Assembly: GCF_030272615.1 (NCBI RefSeq)
Contig: NC_081413.1
Span: 162,624,849 to 162,688,848, forward strand
Direction of reading: 5' to 3'
Length of the DNA stretch: 64,000 nucleotides
From: Cryptomeria japonica
Taxonomy: Eukaryota > Streptophyta > Pinopsida > Cupressales > Cupressaceae
Under the pieces are notes generated by a model, which was given only the letters and a program-made list of their open reading frames with translations, did not search any database and was not told the DNA's origin. Both the position numbers and the translations under genes were made by a program. Below, piece by piece: positions 34,670 through 45,865 of this stretch; position 1 is the first letter of the stretch, and the number at the start of each line of letters is the position of its first letter.

Positions 34670-35563
34670 TGTAAGGAAGTAAAGTAGCGGAAACAACTTC
34701 CTACACTAACCTTGAGAGGAGGGTAATGCAAAAAATTTTCAGATCGTTACAACAGTTACAGAAAAATAGAAATAGATATAATAGCATTCATACCACAACA
34801 CAGTGATTTATGTGGGGAAAACCCTTTCGGGAGAAAAACCCCACACTCCAAAAGCAGCTCAATATTTTATTCAGCAATCAAAAACAGATTACAACATACT
34901 TGCAGAGAAAGCTCTTCGCAGGAGTACCATTAATCAGAGATTCAGAGGCAACTCAATAGCCATAAGACTCTTACACACAACCTCTATCCCACACACCTCA
35001 TAAATAGGAGATACAATACAGGAAACCGTCAAACAGTATTACAAAACCATGGGCTAAAACCACCCAATAAGGTGTAGCCGACCTTATCTCCCTTCTAGAT
35101 GCCCTATGACATGTTAAAGCACACATCAACACGTGTCGCTCCCTTTTACAGCTCATTTATGTATTCGATACAAATTATTTTTCCTATTTCAGGAGTACAA
35201 ACTTCCGGAGGCCATAACTTGAGAACCGGGTGTCCGATTGACAAATCGTTTGAAGCGCCAGAAAGCTCGCAAAGTGCTCTATCACCTCGTAACCTGCTGC
35301 ACTGGTTATGACCACTTTTTAGGACGTTTCAGAGACTCTAAAGCCCCCAAAATTAAGTTTAAACATTTTATCGCACCCCTCCAAGATGAAAACTTTAATA
35401 TCTTCAAAACTAGCGGTGACCTTGCGACGCAACTTTACCGGAATGCTTATCTAGCCAACCAGAAGCTTCAGGGAGAGTTTCGCACCATTTTGTGCTCAAA
35501 CAAAAACTTACTATAAATAGTAACCTCGCATAAATGCAAGGTTGAGACACCATTTTTCCAACA
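34670..35563 (-). mobile_element. Solo LTR G
   Basis: 894 bp, flanked by CTTAT at 34665-34669 and 35564-35568, with TG and CA ends (minus strand TGTTGGAAAAATGG...CTTCCTTACA). There is no internal region, so it is a solo LTR left by recombination between two LTRs. On the minus strand CTATTTATAGTAAG is a plausible TATA box. It is more GC-rich than its surroundings. I found no related full element in the window. Confidence 0.88.
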
Positions 35564-35568
35564 CTTAT

Positions 35569-36012
35569 AATTGCATGTTATGGGTTGTAAATGTTGATGA
35601 TACGTGATTCACTTGATATATTTTGTATACCTTAGAGGTATGGATAGTAGGATGTGTTAGCATTTGTGGTGGGTGTTATTTTGACTGTGGATATTGGTTA
35701 TTGGCAGCCATTGATGCATTAGATACTTTGGATTGAGTGTTTGTGTTTGGTATATTAACTGAGGCAAGACTTATATTTGTTTCATAATAGATTTTGTGGG
35801 TTTCTCTTTGGATGGCCTCTTATCTATGTATAGTGGCAGTGGCATGATGGAGGGTGAGAGAATTAATGCATGAGATGGTGGTCACCTTATTTCTTTTTTT
35901 TCAAGTATCTTGATGGAGCACATGGAGCGCTTTGATTCCTTGATGGTATATGTGGCTAGAGGGATTATTCTCTTGTTCATGTTTGAGGTTACTTATTACC
36001 CCTTATGCAATG
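35569..36012. other. Interelement sequence, nothing recognised
   Basis: 444 bp between two solo LTRs. No ORF or motif. TATAC at 36013-36017 is the left duplication of solo LTR F. Confidence 0.4.
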
Positions 36013-36017
36013 TATAC

Positions 36018-36994
36018 TGAAGAGGGGAAAATGGATTAGAAGGTCAAATGATCAAAATGATAATGAAATAAGCATAAAAATGCTAAAAACATCAAAAGAC
36101 CATTTTACCTTGCTATTTTACCTTCTCCTTCGGATTGAGCTTGATGAAGTGAAGGAGCCCCTTGATGATGCTCCACTTGATATGATCCTTGCTTGATTTT
36201 GGATGCGGAATGCTCTCCTTTTTGCTCAACAAGATGGATTGAAGGATTTGATAGGATTGGATTTGAATGATGGATTAAGGATTTGAGTGATGGATTATGA
36301 ATTTTATATATTTGAGAGAGGATTAGAAGAGGATGAGAGGAGAAAAGAGTAGCATGACAATGTATGAGAAGTGGATTCTTTGTGAGGAGGATTGGCTCCA
36401 ATTTATAGATTGGAGGAGGGCAATGGAGGGCCAAGATTGATTTGATTATGAAGGGTTGAGATTGATTTTAGATAGAAGGCATGGATCAAGGGTGCCTTGG
36501 GAAAATAAACAGGAATATAAAATTCCTTTGGAAAAATGGGGGAGAAATTTGAATTTCAAACTTGAGGAATTAAAAATTCCAAAATAAGGATGCATTAAGG
36601 GATTCAAAGAAAATTGAATTTCTTTGAGAGACTCAATGTTGATGTGACATGAGTGGGAATTAAAAATTGAGGGATAATGATAAGCATGATTATGAGAGAT
36701 TCAAGAAGGATTAATTAGGTTGAGTGAGATTAGGAAAAGTGATTTAGAGAAAATAATTAATTAGAATTAATTAACTGAGTGGGTTTAGAGGAAATAATTA
36801 TTGAGATGACTTTAGAAAAATAGGGGAATAATTAATTTATTTGATAAATTAATATTTGGACAATAGTGACAGGATTAATTAAATTATATTTATTTGATTC
36901 TGACAGGAATACAGATAACACAATTAAGTCAATTAATTATGTTGATAGGCTTAAATTAATTAAATATTAATTTAATTAATTTTAGGTGTCTACA
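36018..36994 (+). mobile_element. Solo LTR F
   Basis: 977 bp, TGAAGAGGGG...GGTGTCTACA, flanked by TATAC at 36013-36017 and 36995-36999. The centre has a palindromic CCAATTTATAGATTGG TATA-like site followed by GGGCAATGGAGGGCCAAG. A similar segment follows a TATTTATAG in solo LTR E, which also ends GTCTACA, so the two are related families. The 3' half is rich in AATTAATTAA. Confidence 0.87.
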
Positions 36995-36999
36995 TATAC

Positions 37000-37619
37000 C
37001 ATAAGAGGGAGAATGTTGGGAAAATAAATGTTGTACACCTTGGAGAATAATGTCTATAATTTTAATGTTCTATTTATTATGTGAGTTGCACATGGACATG
37101 TTGTATGTAGATATTCCCTTTTAATATTCTTGGAGCTACTTGATGACTTGTATTGTAACTTTGGGATATTATATTATAATTATTTAATATTGGGAAATTA
37201 AATTAATAAGGTACCTAGAGGTCAAGGGTTAGGTATCCCATGTTTTTAGTCACAATGTTTTGATGTAATACCACTTGGAGATATTGCTTATTTTCACTCA
37301 GTTGAGTCTCACCCCCCCCCTCTCTCTCTCTCTCTTCTCCTTAAAAATTATAGGAGATATTAAATAAGAATTTTAAATTTATATTAATAATAGAATTTAT
37401 AATATAGATTTTAATAGACTTAAGGGTATGTGCAGGATCATGGTAGGCCAAAAAGTGACGATGTGAAAAAAATACATTTTTCCTTTGCCCAAAAATGCCA
37501 AAATCTATTTTGAAATTTTTACTTGGGTTGGGAGAAAGTACATGATGCCATGATAAAACCCAAGCCTAAATGGATATCTATTACTAATGGATATCCATTT
37601 TAGAGATAATTTTAAAATA
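37000..37619 (+). repeat. LTR fragment J
   Basis: ATAAGAGGGAGAA followed by TGTTGGGAAAATAAATG at 37014 looks like a polypurine tract and LTR start. At 37303-37340 a CACCCCCCCCC block runs into a (CT)n microsatellite, resembling the terminal C-rich block of the other LTRs. No matching partner is in the window and the 3' end is uncertain. Sequence after about 37345 holds nothing recognisable. Confidence 0.45.
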
Positions 37620-37800
37620 AAAAACCAAAATTATAATATATTGTATGTTATAACATATAGTATGTTATAATATATAATATATTATAATATATACTATATT
37701 ATAATAAATACTATATTATATTATATATTATGATATATAATATATATTATATATTATTATATATAATATATTATATTATTATAAACATAGTGCAAACATT
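37620..37800. repeat. AT-only palindromic tract
   Basis: About 180 bp made almost entirely of ATAATATATTATA words, many self-complementary, with no coding content. Such tracts form cruciforms and are prone to length change. Confidence 0.8.
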
Positions 37801-37870
37801 ATATAAACATTACTGCCACGAAACATATATCCATTCTAATTGAATATCCATATAGAACGAATATCTTATT

Positions 37871-38400
37871 GAACCCACAATAGGACTGAGAGGGGGGTGG
37901 TCAATCAATTCAAATCACTTCTAAAAAGATCAATCAAATTATAAGAAATATTTAAACATTCTACAACAATGCTGAAAAATTCAAGCATCAACACATGAAC
38001 ACCCAATTTACGTTGAAAAACCAACATGAAAAAGACATGGTGAGAATCATGCTCACAATATAAATAAACTTGATTACAATTTTTTAGGCTCACTACCAAG
38101 GGGCATCATGTACCTAATTGACTTGCAAGACTAAGACTCACTACCTTAGGGCAAGATACATGGACTTGCACAACTAAGGCACACTACTTCAATCCAAGAT
38201 TCAAATGGTTGCTAAGAGACCCACTGTCCTTCAACAATAGAAATAATAGCAGAACTTTAATATGAAAAAATCTCCTATTCATGAAATTATTTGTAATTCT
38301 TGCCAAAATACCCTAGAGAAAACAACTAAAGTAACAAACAAATAGAGATAAATTTTTTTTCAAACATACACTAATGCAACATATTAATCTACCATTACTC
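37871..38400 (-). repeat. LTR fragment K, minus strand
   Basis: The plus strand CTGAGAGGGGGGTGG at 37886-37900 is the reverse complement of the C-rich LTR end block. The reverse complement of 37960-38230 resembles the end of the element I LTR, with similar phrases around CTTGCCCTAAGG, TTGTGAGCATGATTCTCACC and a TTTTTCA stretch. The outer boundary is not clear. Confidence 0.5.
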
Positions 38401-40708
38401 ATATGCATTAATCATAACATGAAAAGAATTGCATAAAAAAATTAAACATAATCCTATTCTTAACAACATAATATGCAAGTGGAATAACATTACATAACTA
38501 TCATTTTCGTAGGGTATATCAACACCATTATTTAACTATTATTATCACATAAACACATTCATAGTCATGAAGCCATTAAAATACATTACACTTAATTACT
38601 TCCTTCCTAACATGAGAATTATGAACTATTGAATGCATATCCTACATATCCCCATTAACTCTTGATTCATTTTAAGGCACCAAATCAAATATTCCTAATT
38701 CCCTTTTTAAAACTACCTAGTATGATCATATCTTCTTTCTTCATAGAGTATCATCTAATACAAATCTAGTTCATTTATTTTAAGAGAATCATATAGATCT
38801 ACAACTACTCATTCATATTCATAATCCAATGATAACCAACATTAGGAAATAACATATTTAAACTTAATACATTCACTCATAGTTATACCTGAATCACTTA
38901 TCATTTCCACTTATATCCATAGATATACACAAGATAATCCAATCACATTACTTAATCATTTGATTCCATTCAAATCTAGAATTACTTACACAATGAAAAT
39001 CCAATTACAACAATCATAATCCATTACAACTCATCATGATATCAACCTAGTACAAGTCCTATTACATATGATCCCAAGATACAAGATAAATAATCCTATT
39101 TACAGTTATATATATCTCATTATATAAAGTACATGATTCCAATCTCAATTACATATATTATGCTCCAAGATATCCATCCACATGAAGAGAAGATATAAAT
39201 CCACATCCCAATGGAAGAAGGCATCAAACCACCCTACCATGTGGAACCATAAGGAACCACCCCCCATGCAGGAGATGACATAAGATTCCAACTAACACTC
39301 TAGATCTAGGCTGACACCTAACAACCAAGGGAATCAAAATGATACCCATAAAAGATAAGTAACCAAGTAGCAATTAACCAAATCACATCACAAGGCTAAA
39401 AATAATTCAATAAACTCTCAGAGGCATACCAATAATCAAGGCATAAGGATCATGGACACATGTAAGGAAAGAGTGTCATCACATGTTATCCTCACAAAGA
39501 AGGGGCCCATCCACACCTTGATAGACATGTGGAGCCATATCAACGTATGAGCAATCAAGGGAATTTGGCTTACCATCACAACAATCTTCCCAAGCTCATC
39601 CTAAGTCTCTCCTCGAGGGTTATGAGGTGGGGCCATAACAAATATTCATTTTCTTAATTAATTAAATCCTAATTACCCAACCCAATAATCAAATTATTAT
39701 GGTTATCACTTTAAAATTAAACATAAACCCTCCATGTGGTCTCATGACAGGTCTAGACCCTACGCATCCTCTCTAGGAACCTCTTAGAGCCTATTTCTCA
39801 TGAACTCAACACTACACATGCAACAGCCCACTCTCCTTATCCATGTACCAAGACCTTAGGCTGATACATAAATCACAATAACATCATAAAGATACTCAAT
39901 ATATAAGATCCATCAAAATCAACATCATACTATTACAAATCTAAGCACAAATAGGGCCATAAAGCCAAAATGAAATCAAGAGCCTCAACCAACAAAATCA
40001 CAACAATAAACAAGAATGAGGCTTACAATATCTTACTCACCAATATAAAATTAAAATCCTCTACAGTGAGTCATAACCATCCCACTAGAGCTCACATGCT
40101 GGAGTTATAACCACAAATATGTACAACCCTCAATGGCAAGGCATTGACCATCTTGCCAGAGCATGATAAAAAATACAATGATAATAATAAAACCATAAAC
40201 ATCTCAAAGAAACACAATAAAATCACAAAATGCCTTTGGTACAAGCTCAAAATCCAGAAAAGTTACTTCAAAAGGCAAAACTAACAAAAATTGGCAAAAC
40301 AGGGTAGTCTGGCACATCCAAAAAGAAGATTAGTGCATCCATGGAGCGGAATGGCGCATCCATGGTACAAAATGGCACATCCATGCCATCCTATAGTTAA
40401 TTGGTACCATTTGATAGCAAATAGAGGACTTTCTATGGCGCAAGGTGCCAGAGACCAAAAATGACAAAAACAGAAGGAAACAAGGTGACAAAACCACCCA
40501 AAATTGATCATAGAGTCACCAAATGACTCAAATTCACTCCCAGAAGATGTGAGAGGACAAAATAAATCTAATACAACACATAAATGATACAAAAGTCATA
40601 CAAATGAAATCTAGTATCGATTCCCTGCACCCCCTTTATATAGTCACACTTAGAAATGCACAAAACTCAAGGAGACAACTCCAAAAGATAACTTAAGTCA
40701 GAGAGGGG
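38401..40708 (-). repeat. R1 dispersed repeat, inverted copy
   Basis: From about 38600 to 40260 the reverse complement matches 21.7-23.0 kb. At 40633-40646 the minus strand reads CTATATAAAGGGGG, a good TATA box followed by T-rich transcribed-like sequence, suggesting an LTR promoter. A short imperfect tandem repeat with GGCACATCCATG-type units is at 40310-40390. Copia-2 interrupts it at 40714, next to CTTAA (40709-40713). No gene is visible. Confidence 0.6.
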
Positions 40709-41079
40709 CTTAATGTTGGAGATTATTTGAAGTATGCAGCAAATATGTGCTTGAGATATATTCGAGAGATATTTTGTCATTTATGTCAACATATTTCTCT
40801 AACTATGTTAGTGATGTAGTGAAGTTTAGTGAGTTAGTTTGTTCAGTATGGTGAAGATCAGAGTTTGCGGATTAAAGGTTTTTTATATGGTTGTCTTTAG
40901 TTGATTCAGTGCAATTTTTAGAGGTCTGCATGAATATTTGATTGAGTTATGGGTATTTGTGTTGTGGCTTATTTTTCAGTTTTTCAGTGATGACAAAGTG
41001 TTAGTATTTTGATCTGCATTGCTCCACATTGTAATATCTTGATCTGCGGATTTGGAGACATGTTTGGGACATTGATGTC

Positions 41080-42557
41080 TGTGTGCGGGAAAAGTAGGCT
41101 GATAAAACTCAATATGTGAAAATATTGTAAAATACTAGTCCACACACACATAGGACTTCTTGATGCAAGCTATGGAGTAACGTAGTGTTACTCAGCTTCC
41201 CAAGGAGGGTCCCATGGTTCTCTATCTCACAATGTCCCTCAAACCAACATTTTTGCTCTCAGATCACTGAGCAAAATGGTTTAGGGATGGCAAATATGAG
41301 AACGAGAGATGCTTTTGATTGATTTTAGTATGAGATGTGTTGTAAGCTATGTATGATGCTAAAATGCAATAAACTAAATGATAAAATAACAAGATTAGTA
41401 TGAATACTATCCTAGCATACTATATTTAGTCTATGATTGAACTAAAATGATAAAGAAAGTAATCTAAGCATGTATATTAGTCTAATTTATGATCTAAAAG
41501 AGGCTAAATGATGAGCATATATGAAATGAAAGCTTGAAAGAATTTGAGCATAAGTGTGATGCTTCAAATTTGAAAGATGATTGTTTAGAATGGAGGAATG
41601 AGAGCTCTATTTATAGCACAAACAGGGCAATGGATGGTCAAGATTGAAAGGTTTAATCAAGGGCCAGGTTTGAAAGTTGGGGATCCATGTGCACAATTTG
41701 TACCAATGAAATGGTGACAAGTGCCAACATAGGATTGGGTTGAGAAAAGAGGTTGGAGGCATTAAAAGCCTGAGAAGACCTCATGGTTATCTAAAGGCTA
41801 AGGGTCAAGTCTAAGTTAGGTTTACCCACTAGATTAAGAGTTAATCCAACGATAAACCTTTGTGAAAATGATTAAGAGATAATCATGGTCAAAGCATTAA
41901 AGGCCTGATGAGACCCTTGGGTTGGATAGAGGTTGAGTCAAAACAAATGTTTTAACCATGTGGGAAGGTTTGAATTAACCATTAATGGTTATTGGAGACT
42001 TTAGGGATTAAGTGGTTGAAGGTTGGAAGCCTTTAATGGTTTTCAAAGACTTTAAGGGTTTTAGTGGTTGAAGGTTGAAAACCTTCAATGGTTATCAAAG
42101 ACTTTAAGGTTTTTGAGAAGTGACTTCCCTTTGCTTAGGGATGTGACAAAATTTAGAGGAGGGTTAGGTTAATTAGAAGTGATTAGAAGATTCTAGAAGG
42201 GATTAGGAAGGGGTTTGGGATTTTGCAAGTGGATGGAGGGATAATAGGATTTAATTGAATTAAATGATTTCCATTCAATTTGGTTATAATTTGGAGAAAT
42301 TAAATAAATTATATTTATTCAATTTGGGATAACTATTTAATTAAATTTGAATTTAATTAAAAGTGGATAGAAGGGATTTAATTGAATAAAATGATTTATT
42401 CATTAAAATGGATATAGTGAATTTTATTTAAATAAATTGAATAATTTATTCAATAAAATAGAAGAATGTGGATAATTTAATTAAATTGGATTTAATTAAA
42501 TAGAGAAATGAACATAAAATATTCATTTAGGAATGTGGTCATTTTTATATGTCTACA
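41080..42557 (+). mobile_element. Solo LTR E inside the Copia-2 5' LTR
   Basis: 1,478 bp, TGTGTGCGGG...ATATGTCTACA, flanked by ATGTC at 41075-41079 and 42558-42562. The uninterrupted target is visible in the 3' LTR near 57812-57830. It contains TATTTATAG near 41610 and a 51-bp tandem repeat (41985-42120). The last 300 bp are AATTTAATTAAA-rich. No internal region, so a solo LTR. Confidence 0.9.
41985..42120 (+). repeat. 51-bp tandem repeat in solo LTR E
   Basis: Units start at 41985, 42036 and 42087, each beginning AATGGTTAT or AATGGTTTT, with AAAGACTTTA in the middle and GTGGTTGAAGGTTG near the end. The third unit is partial. Confidence 0.8.
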
Positions 42558-43478
42558 ATGTCTATCCTCAATTCAAGTGGTTCATGGTTTGGAGGTCCGC
42601 AAGTGATTTTTCAAGGTTGACAATCATTGCAGTTAGTGTTTATGAGGTTCAACATGATGATGCTGGTGATTCTAGCAATTTGTGTTGGTACGGATGTTGC
42701 TATGATAATTTATGATGCTTGAGGATGTTTTTGGATCGTGTACCTTTTATATTGGTGGTCCTAATTGATTGTTGAGATCATAATTGATGGTTTTCTTTTG
42801 TGTGTTGGTGTTTTCAATGTTCTTGGCCGACCAGATGATTGTAGTGTGTTGCAGATGTTCAAGGCATAAATCTTGGAGGTGTAGCATGTTTGAGGTGATT
42901 GATTTGGGTCCATGCTATGTCTTAGCCAACATTGTTCAGTCTGCATATTATATTGTATTGAGAGTGATTATGTTTTTGTAATTGTTTTCTGTGTGTTGAG
43001 CCGACCTTGTTGATCTTTCTAAGGCTGATGTCATGTATAAATAAATGTAATAATCTTGTGTGACACATGGTAGAGTGGATGAGTATGTAGGATGAGTGAA
43101 TAATGTATTGATATTTTGGAAGCAGAGAAGGAGTGTGAAGAAGAAAGTGAAATTTTTTATGTTCTTAACCAAAACTGCAACTATGCATTAAGGATGCTAT
43201 TCCCTAGGTTGTAACCCTTTTTATTTTGAGTAGTGAGCTCTAGGTAGTGTGCTTAAATGCATGTGCATTCCCCATTGTAATACTTTTAACAAAGTGTACC
43301 TATTTTTTGGGTTCATCCCCAAAATGGTTTTTCCCTTGACCGGGTTTCCCACATCAAAAATATTGGTGTTATGTATGTTTTTGATTCATACTTTCATGCT
43401 TAATTATCAGATCTAAGAACAATGTTAAGTTGTGTAGGTTTTGGAGACAACTGATTCACCCCCCTCTCAGTTGTCCAT

Positions 43479-43514
43479 CGGTATCAAAGCTATTTCATCA
43501 ATTGGTATCAAAGC
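43479..43514 (+). promoter_or_regulatory. Copia-2 duplicated primer binding site
   Basis: CGGTATCAAAGC at 43479-43490 and TGGTATCAAAGC at 43503-43514, 24 bp apart, both resemble the initiator-tRNA-Met site. The second is the better match. One or both could define the end of the LTR. Confidence 0.65.
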
Positions 43515-43555
43515 AAGTTCCTCTGAATAAGCTTGACCACTTAAGGTGATTTGGA

Positions 43556-44455
43556 ATGGCGATCTACAAGGATAGTCTGAGATTTGATGGCACTAACTAC
43601 TTTCTTTTGAAAAATCGCATGGAGTGTCACTTGAGATTCATTGGTGAATCTTACTAGATAATTACCAAAGACAAGTATACCATTCCTGCAAATGATCCTT
43701 CAACTCTGGATGAGATAATGGAAGATAAATACAATATTAGGGCTAAGGAAGTATTGTTGAGTGCTCTGACTAATTTTGAGATGTGAAATGTTATGGAACT
43801 AAAGACTGTTCATGAAATCTGGAAGAAGTTGGAAACTTTGTATGAAGGTGATAGCTATGTGAAGATTGCCAAGTTGTAGAGCCTTAAGGGTAAATATGAG
43901 ATGTTGAAGATGAGAAAAAATGAGAATATCACTTCTTTCATGCAGAAGCTGAATTAACTTGTGTGTAATATCATATATTCTAGTGGAACACTGGAAGATT
44001 CAAATATTGTTTCTAAAGTGCTCAGATCCTTACCTGCATCATACAAACACAAAGTTGTTGCTATTGAGGAGATACATACTATGACTAATGTGACTAGGGA
44101 CATGTTGATTGGTAAGCTTTTAGCTTTTTAATTGAGTGACTTTGGTGACTCTCTTCGTAAGACAAAATCTGCATTCAAGGCCAGTGTTTTTAAAAAGGGA
44201 AAGAAAAGATATTATCTAGGAGAAAGTTCTTCAAGGAGGATATCCAGGTATGAGAAGGAAATGAAGGAAATTGAAGAAGAAATCCCTTATTTCTAAGAGA
44301 TTACCAAAATGAGCTGATAAGTATGAAGGAAAATTGCCTCTTAAATGTTTTTCTTGCAATAAGATAGGTCATTTTGCCTCAAGGTGTCTAGAAAGAGTTC
44401 TTGGGAAACCTTACAAGCCTAAATTTTAGAAGAGATGTTATTATGTTGCTGATGA
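43556..44455 (+). pseudogene. Copia-2 gag (broken)
   Basis: Starts MAIYKDSLRFDGTNYF. The copia gag blocks LKTVHEIWKKLETLYEG and LRSLPASYKHKV are recognisable, then a basic linker and, after a frameshift near 44300, the knuckle CFSCNKIGHFASRC (44346-44387). At least five stops, mainly TAG, occur at likely Gln positions (for example after KIAKL and after KLN). The family protein assembles the particle. Confidence 0.87.
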
Positions 44456-45420
44456 AGGTGTGATAGATGATGAATCTAATAAAGGAGGTTCAAATGATAA
44501 TGAATGGGTGTTTATTTCTATCAAGGAAGATGATCCAAATCCTACTAATTGTATGAAGCAGTCATGACAAGAGATTCCTCCAAGAGAATAGTTTGAACTG
44601 TGCAGCAAGAGTAAACAATTGAAGCAACATAATGTGATGGATGCAATGAAAAATCAAACTTAAATTATATCATGGAATTCAAATAAAAATTGAAAGACAT
44701 CATGTGGTCTTTCAGATTTGACACACTATCCTAATTACAAACATGCTCAAAATACAGTATCAAGGCTCAAGCAAGACTGCGAGCCAATTCTAGATCTCCT
44801 AATATTTTGATTATTCTTCCATTTCCTAAAAAATATCTACCATATGATTGATTACATCAATTTATATGATATTCATAGCTCTAGGATGATCCACATCGGT
44901 CTAAGATGAAAAAAATGCCAATGAAGGTGTAATGTGAAGAACAACTAAGTCAACCCCTACCAAAGGAATTCCTCTGAAAACAACATAGAATGGTGTGCAG
45001 ACCCAGAGGAAGGTCGACCAAAAACCAAAGGAACAATGGAGTATACAAAATTAGGTTTTGCAAGCTATGAAAATGATCCACAAGATTCTCCATTAGCAAA
45101 TAGGTCCAAGCAGTTTCGGTGCTCCGATCAGAAAACTGTCCCACATTCTGGAAGCGATAACTTGCCATAAAAATATCCGAACAACCTGTGGACCTAGGAT
45201 AAGATAGATGAACATGGCCACAAACAAAATCTAGTTCCACAAGATGCGATGAACAAATATGGAAAAATGCAGAATAGAATGTTGAAATTGCAAGGTCAAA
45301 TTGAACAGAAAACAAGCTGAAATGTAGATGTTTTTGGTTGATGCAAGATTTCCTAGAACCAGGGATTCTCCAGCATCATTCTACTAGCTGCATGAATGTG
45401 GAAAGATCTTTAGCTGCATA
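44456..45420 (+). other. Copia-2 gag-protease linker with unexplained segment
   Basis: Coding-like sequence continues to about 44650. From there to about 45420 the plus strand has no copia-like frame and a different texture; the longest frame is antisense (44950-45315, 121 codons) and not recognised. An old insertion is possible, but I find no terminal repeats or target duplication. Confidence 0.4.
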
Positions 45421-45865
45421 AGTTGAAGATAAATATGAATGGGTGATTGAAAGGGGATGCTCTCACCATATGATAGGTGATAAGAGTAAGCTTGTGAGCT
45501 TGGAAAAATATGAAGATGGTGTTGTAATATTTGGTGATGATAAAGCTGGTATGATCTATGGAAGAGGATCATCCATTTGTCTTTATGGTAAGCACAAAAT
45601 AGGTGATTTCTTGTATGTAAAAGGTCTAAAGAATAATATTTTGAATGTTGGACATATGTTTGACAAGGGATATGATCTTGAATTCAAGAATGGCAAATAT
45701 AGAATCTTGGGTAGTTCTGGAATTGAGATTGCATCAAGTACAAAGACAAAAGTTTATATCTTTCACTTAAATGTTGCTGGTAAAAGTTGTTTGATTTCTT
45801 AAATTGATGAAAGTTGGTTGTGGCATAGGAGAATGTGTCATGTTAATTTTCATAACATTATAAAG
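45421..45865 (+). pseudogene. Copia-2 protease and start of GAG-pre-integrase
   Basis: About 120 open codons begin WVIERGCSHHMIGDKSKL and include YVKGLKNNILNVGHMFDKGY. The protease Asp-Ser-Gly at 45449-45457 reads Glu-Arg-Gly, so the catalytic residue is lost. After a TAA near 45800 the GAG-pre-integrase block WLWHRRMCHVNFHN begins and is cut at 45866 by element H. TAAAG at 45861-45865 is H's left duplication. Confidence 0.87.

Larger units (their letters stand above)
40714..43477 (+). repeat. Copia-2 5' LTR, split by solo LTR E
   Basis: Begins TGTTGGAGATTATTTG and ends near TTGTCCA; the C-rich block GATTCACCCCCCTCTCAG is at 43453-43470. Without the 1,478-bp insertion and its duplication it is about 1.28 kb. 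The first ~500 bp match 57468-57971. The exact right end is uncertain because the other LTR is cut. Confidence 0.82.

Noticed and set aside
34803-35516. Small frames in solo LTR G as genes
   Set aside because: They lie wholly inside an LTR bounded by perfect target duplications and show no conserved motif.
37306-37340. CRISPR or satellite array at the CT-rich stretch
   Set aside because: It is a simple (CT)n microsatellite with no spaced repeats; no CRISPR structure exists anywhere in the window.
43471-43514. tRNA gene fragment
   Set aside because: The tRNA-like match is only the short primer-binding complement; no cloverleaf arms are present.
44950-45315. 121-codon antisense frame as a captured host gene
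   Set aside because: No recognisable domain, no start context or splice signals; kept only as an unexplained segment.
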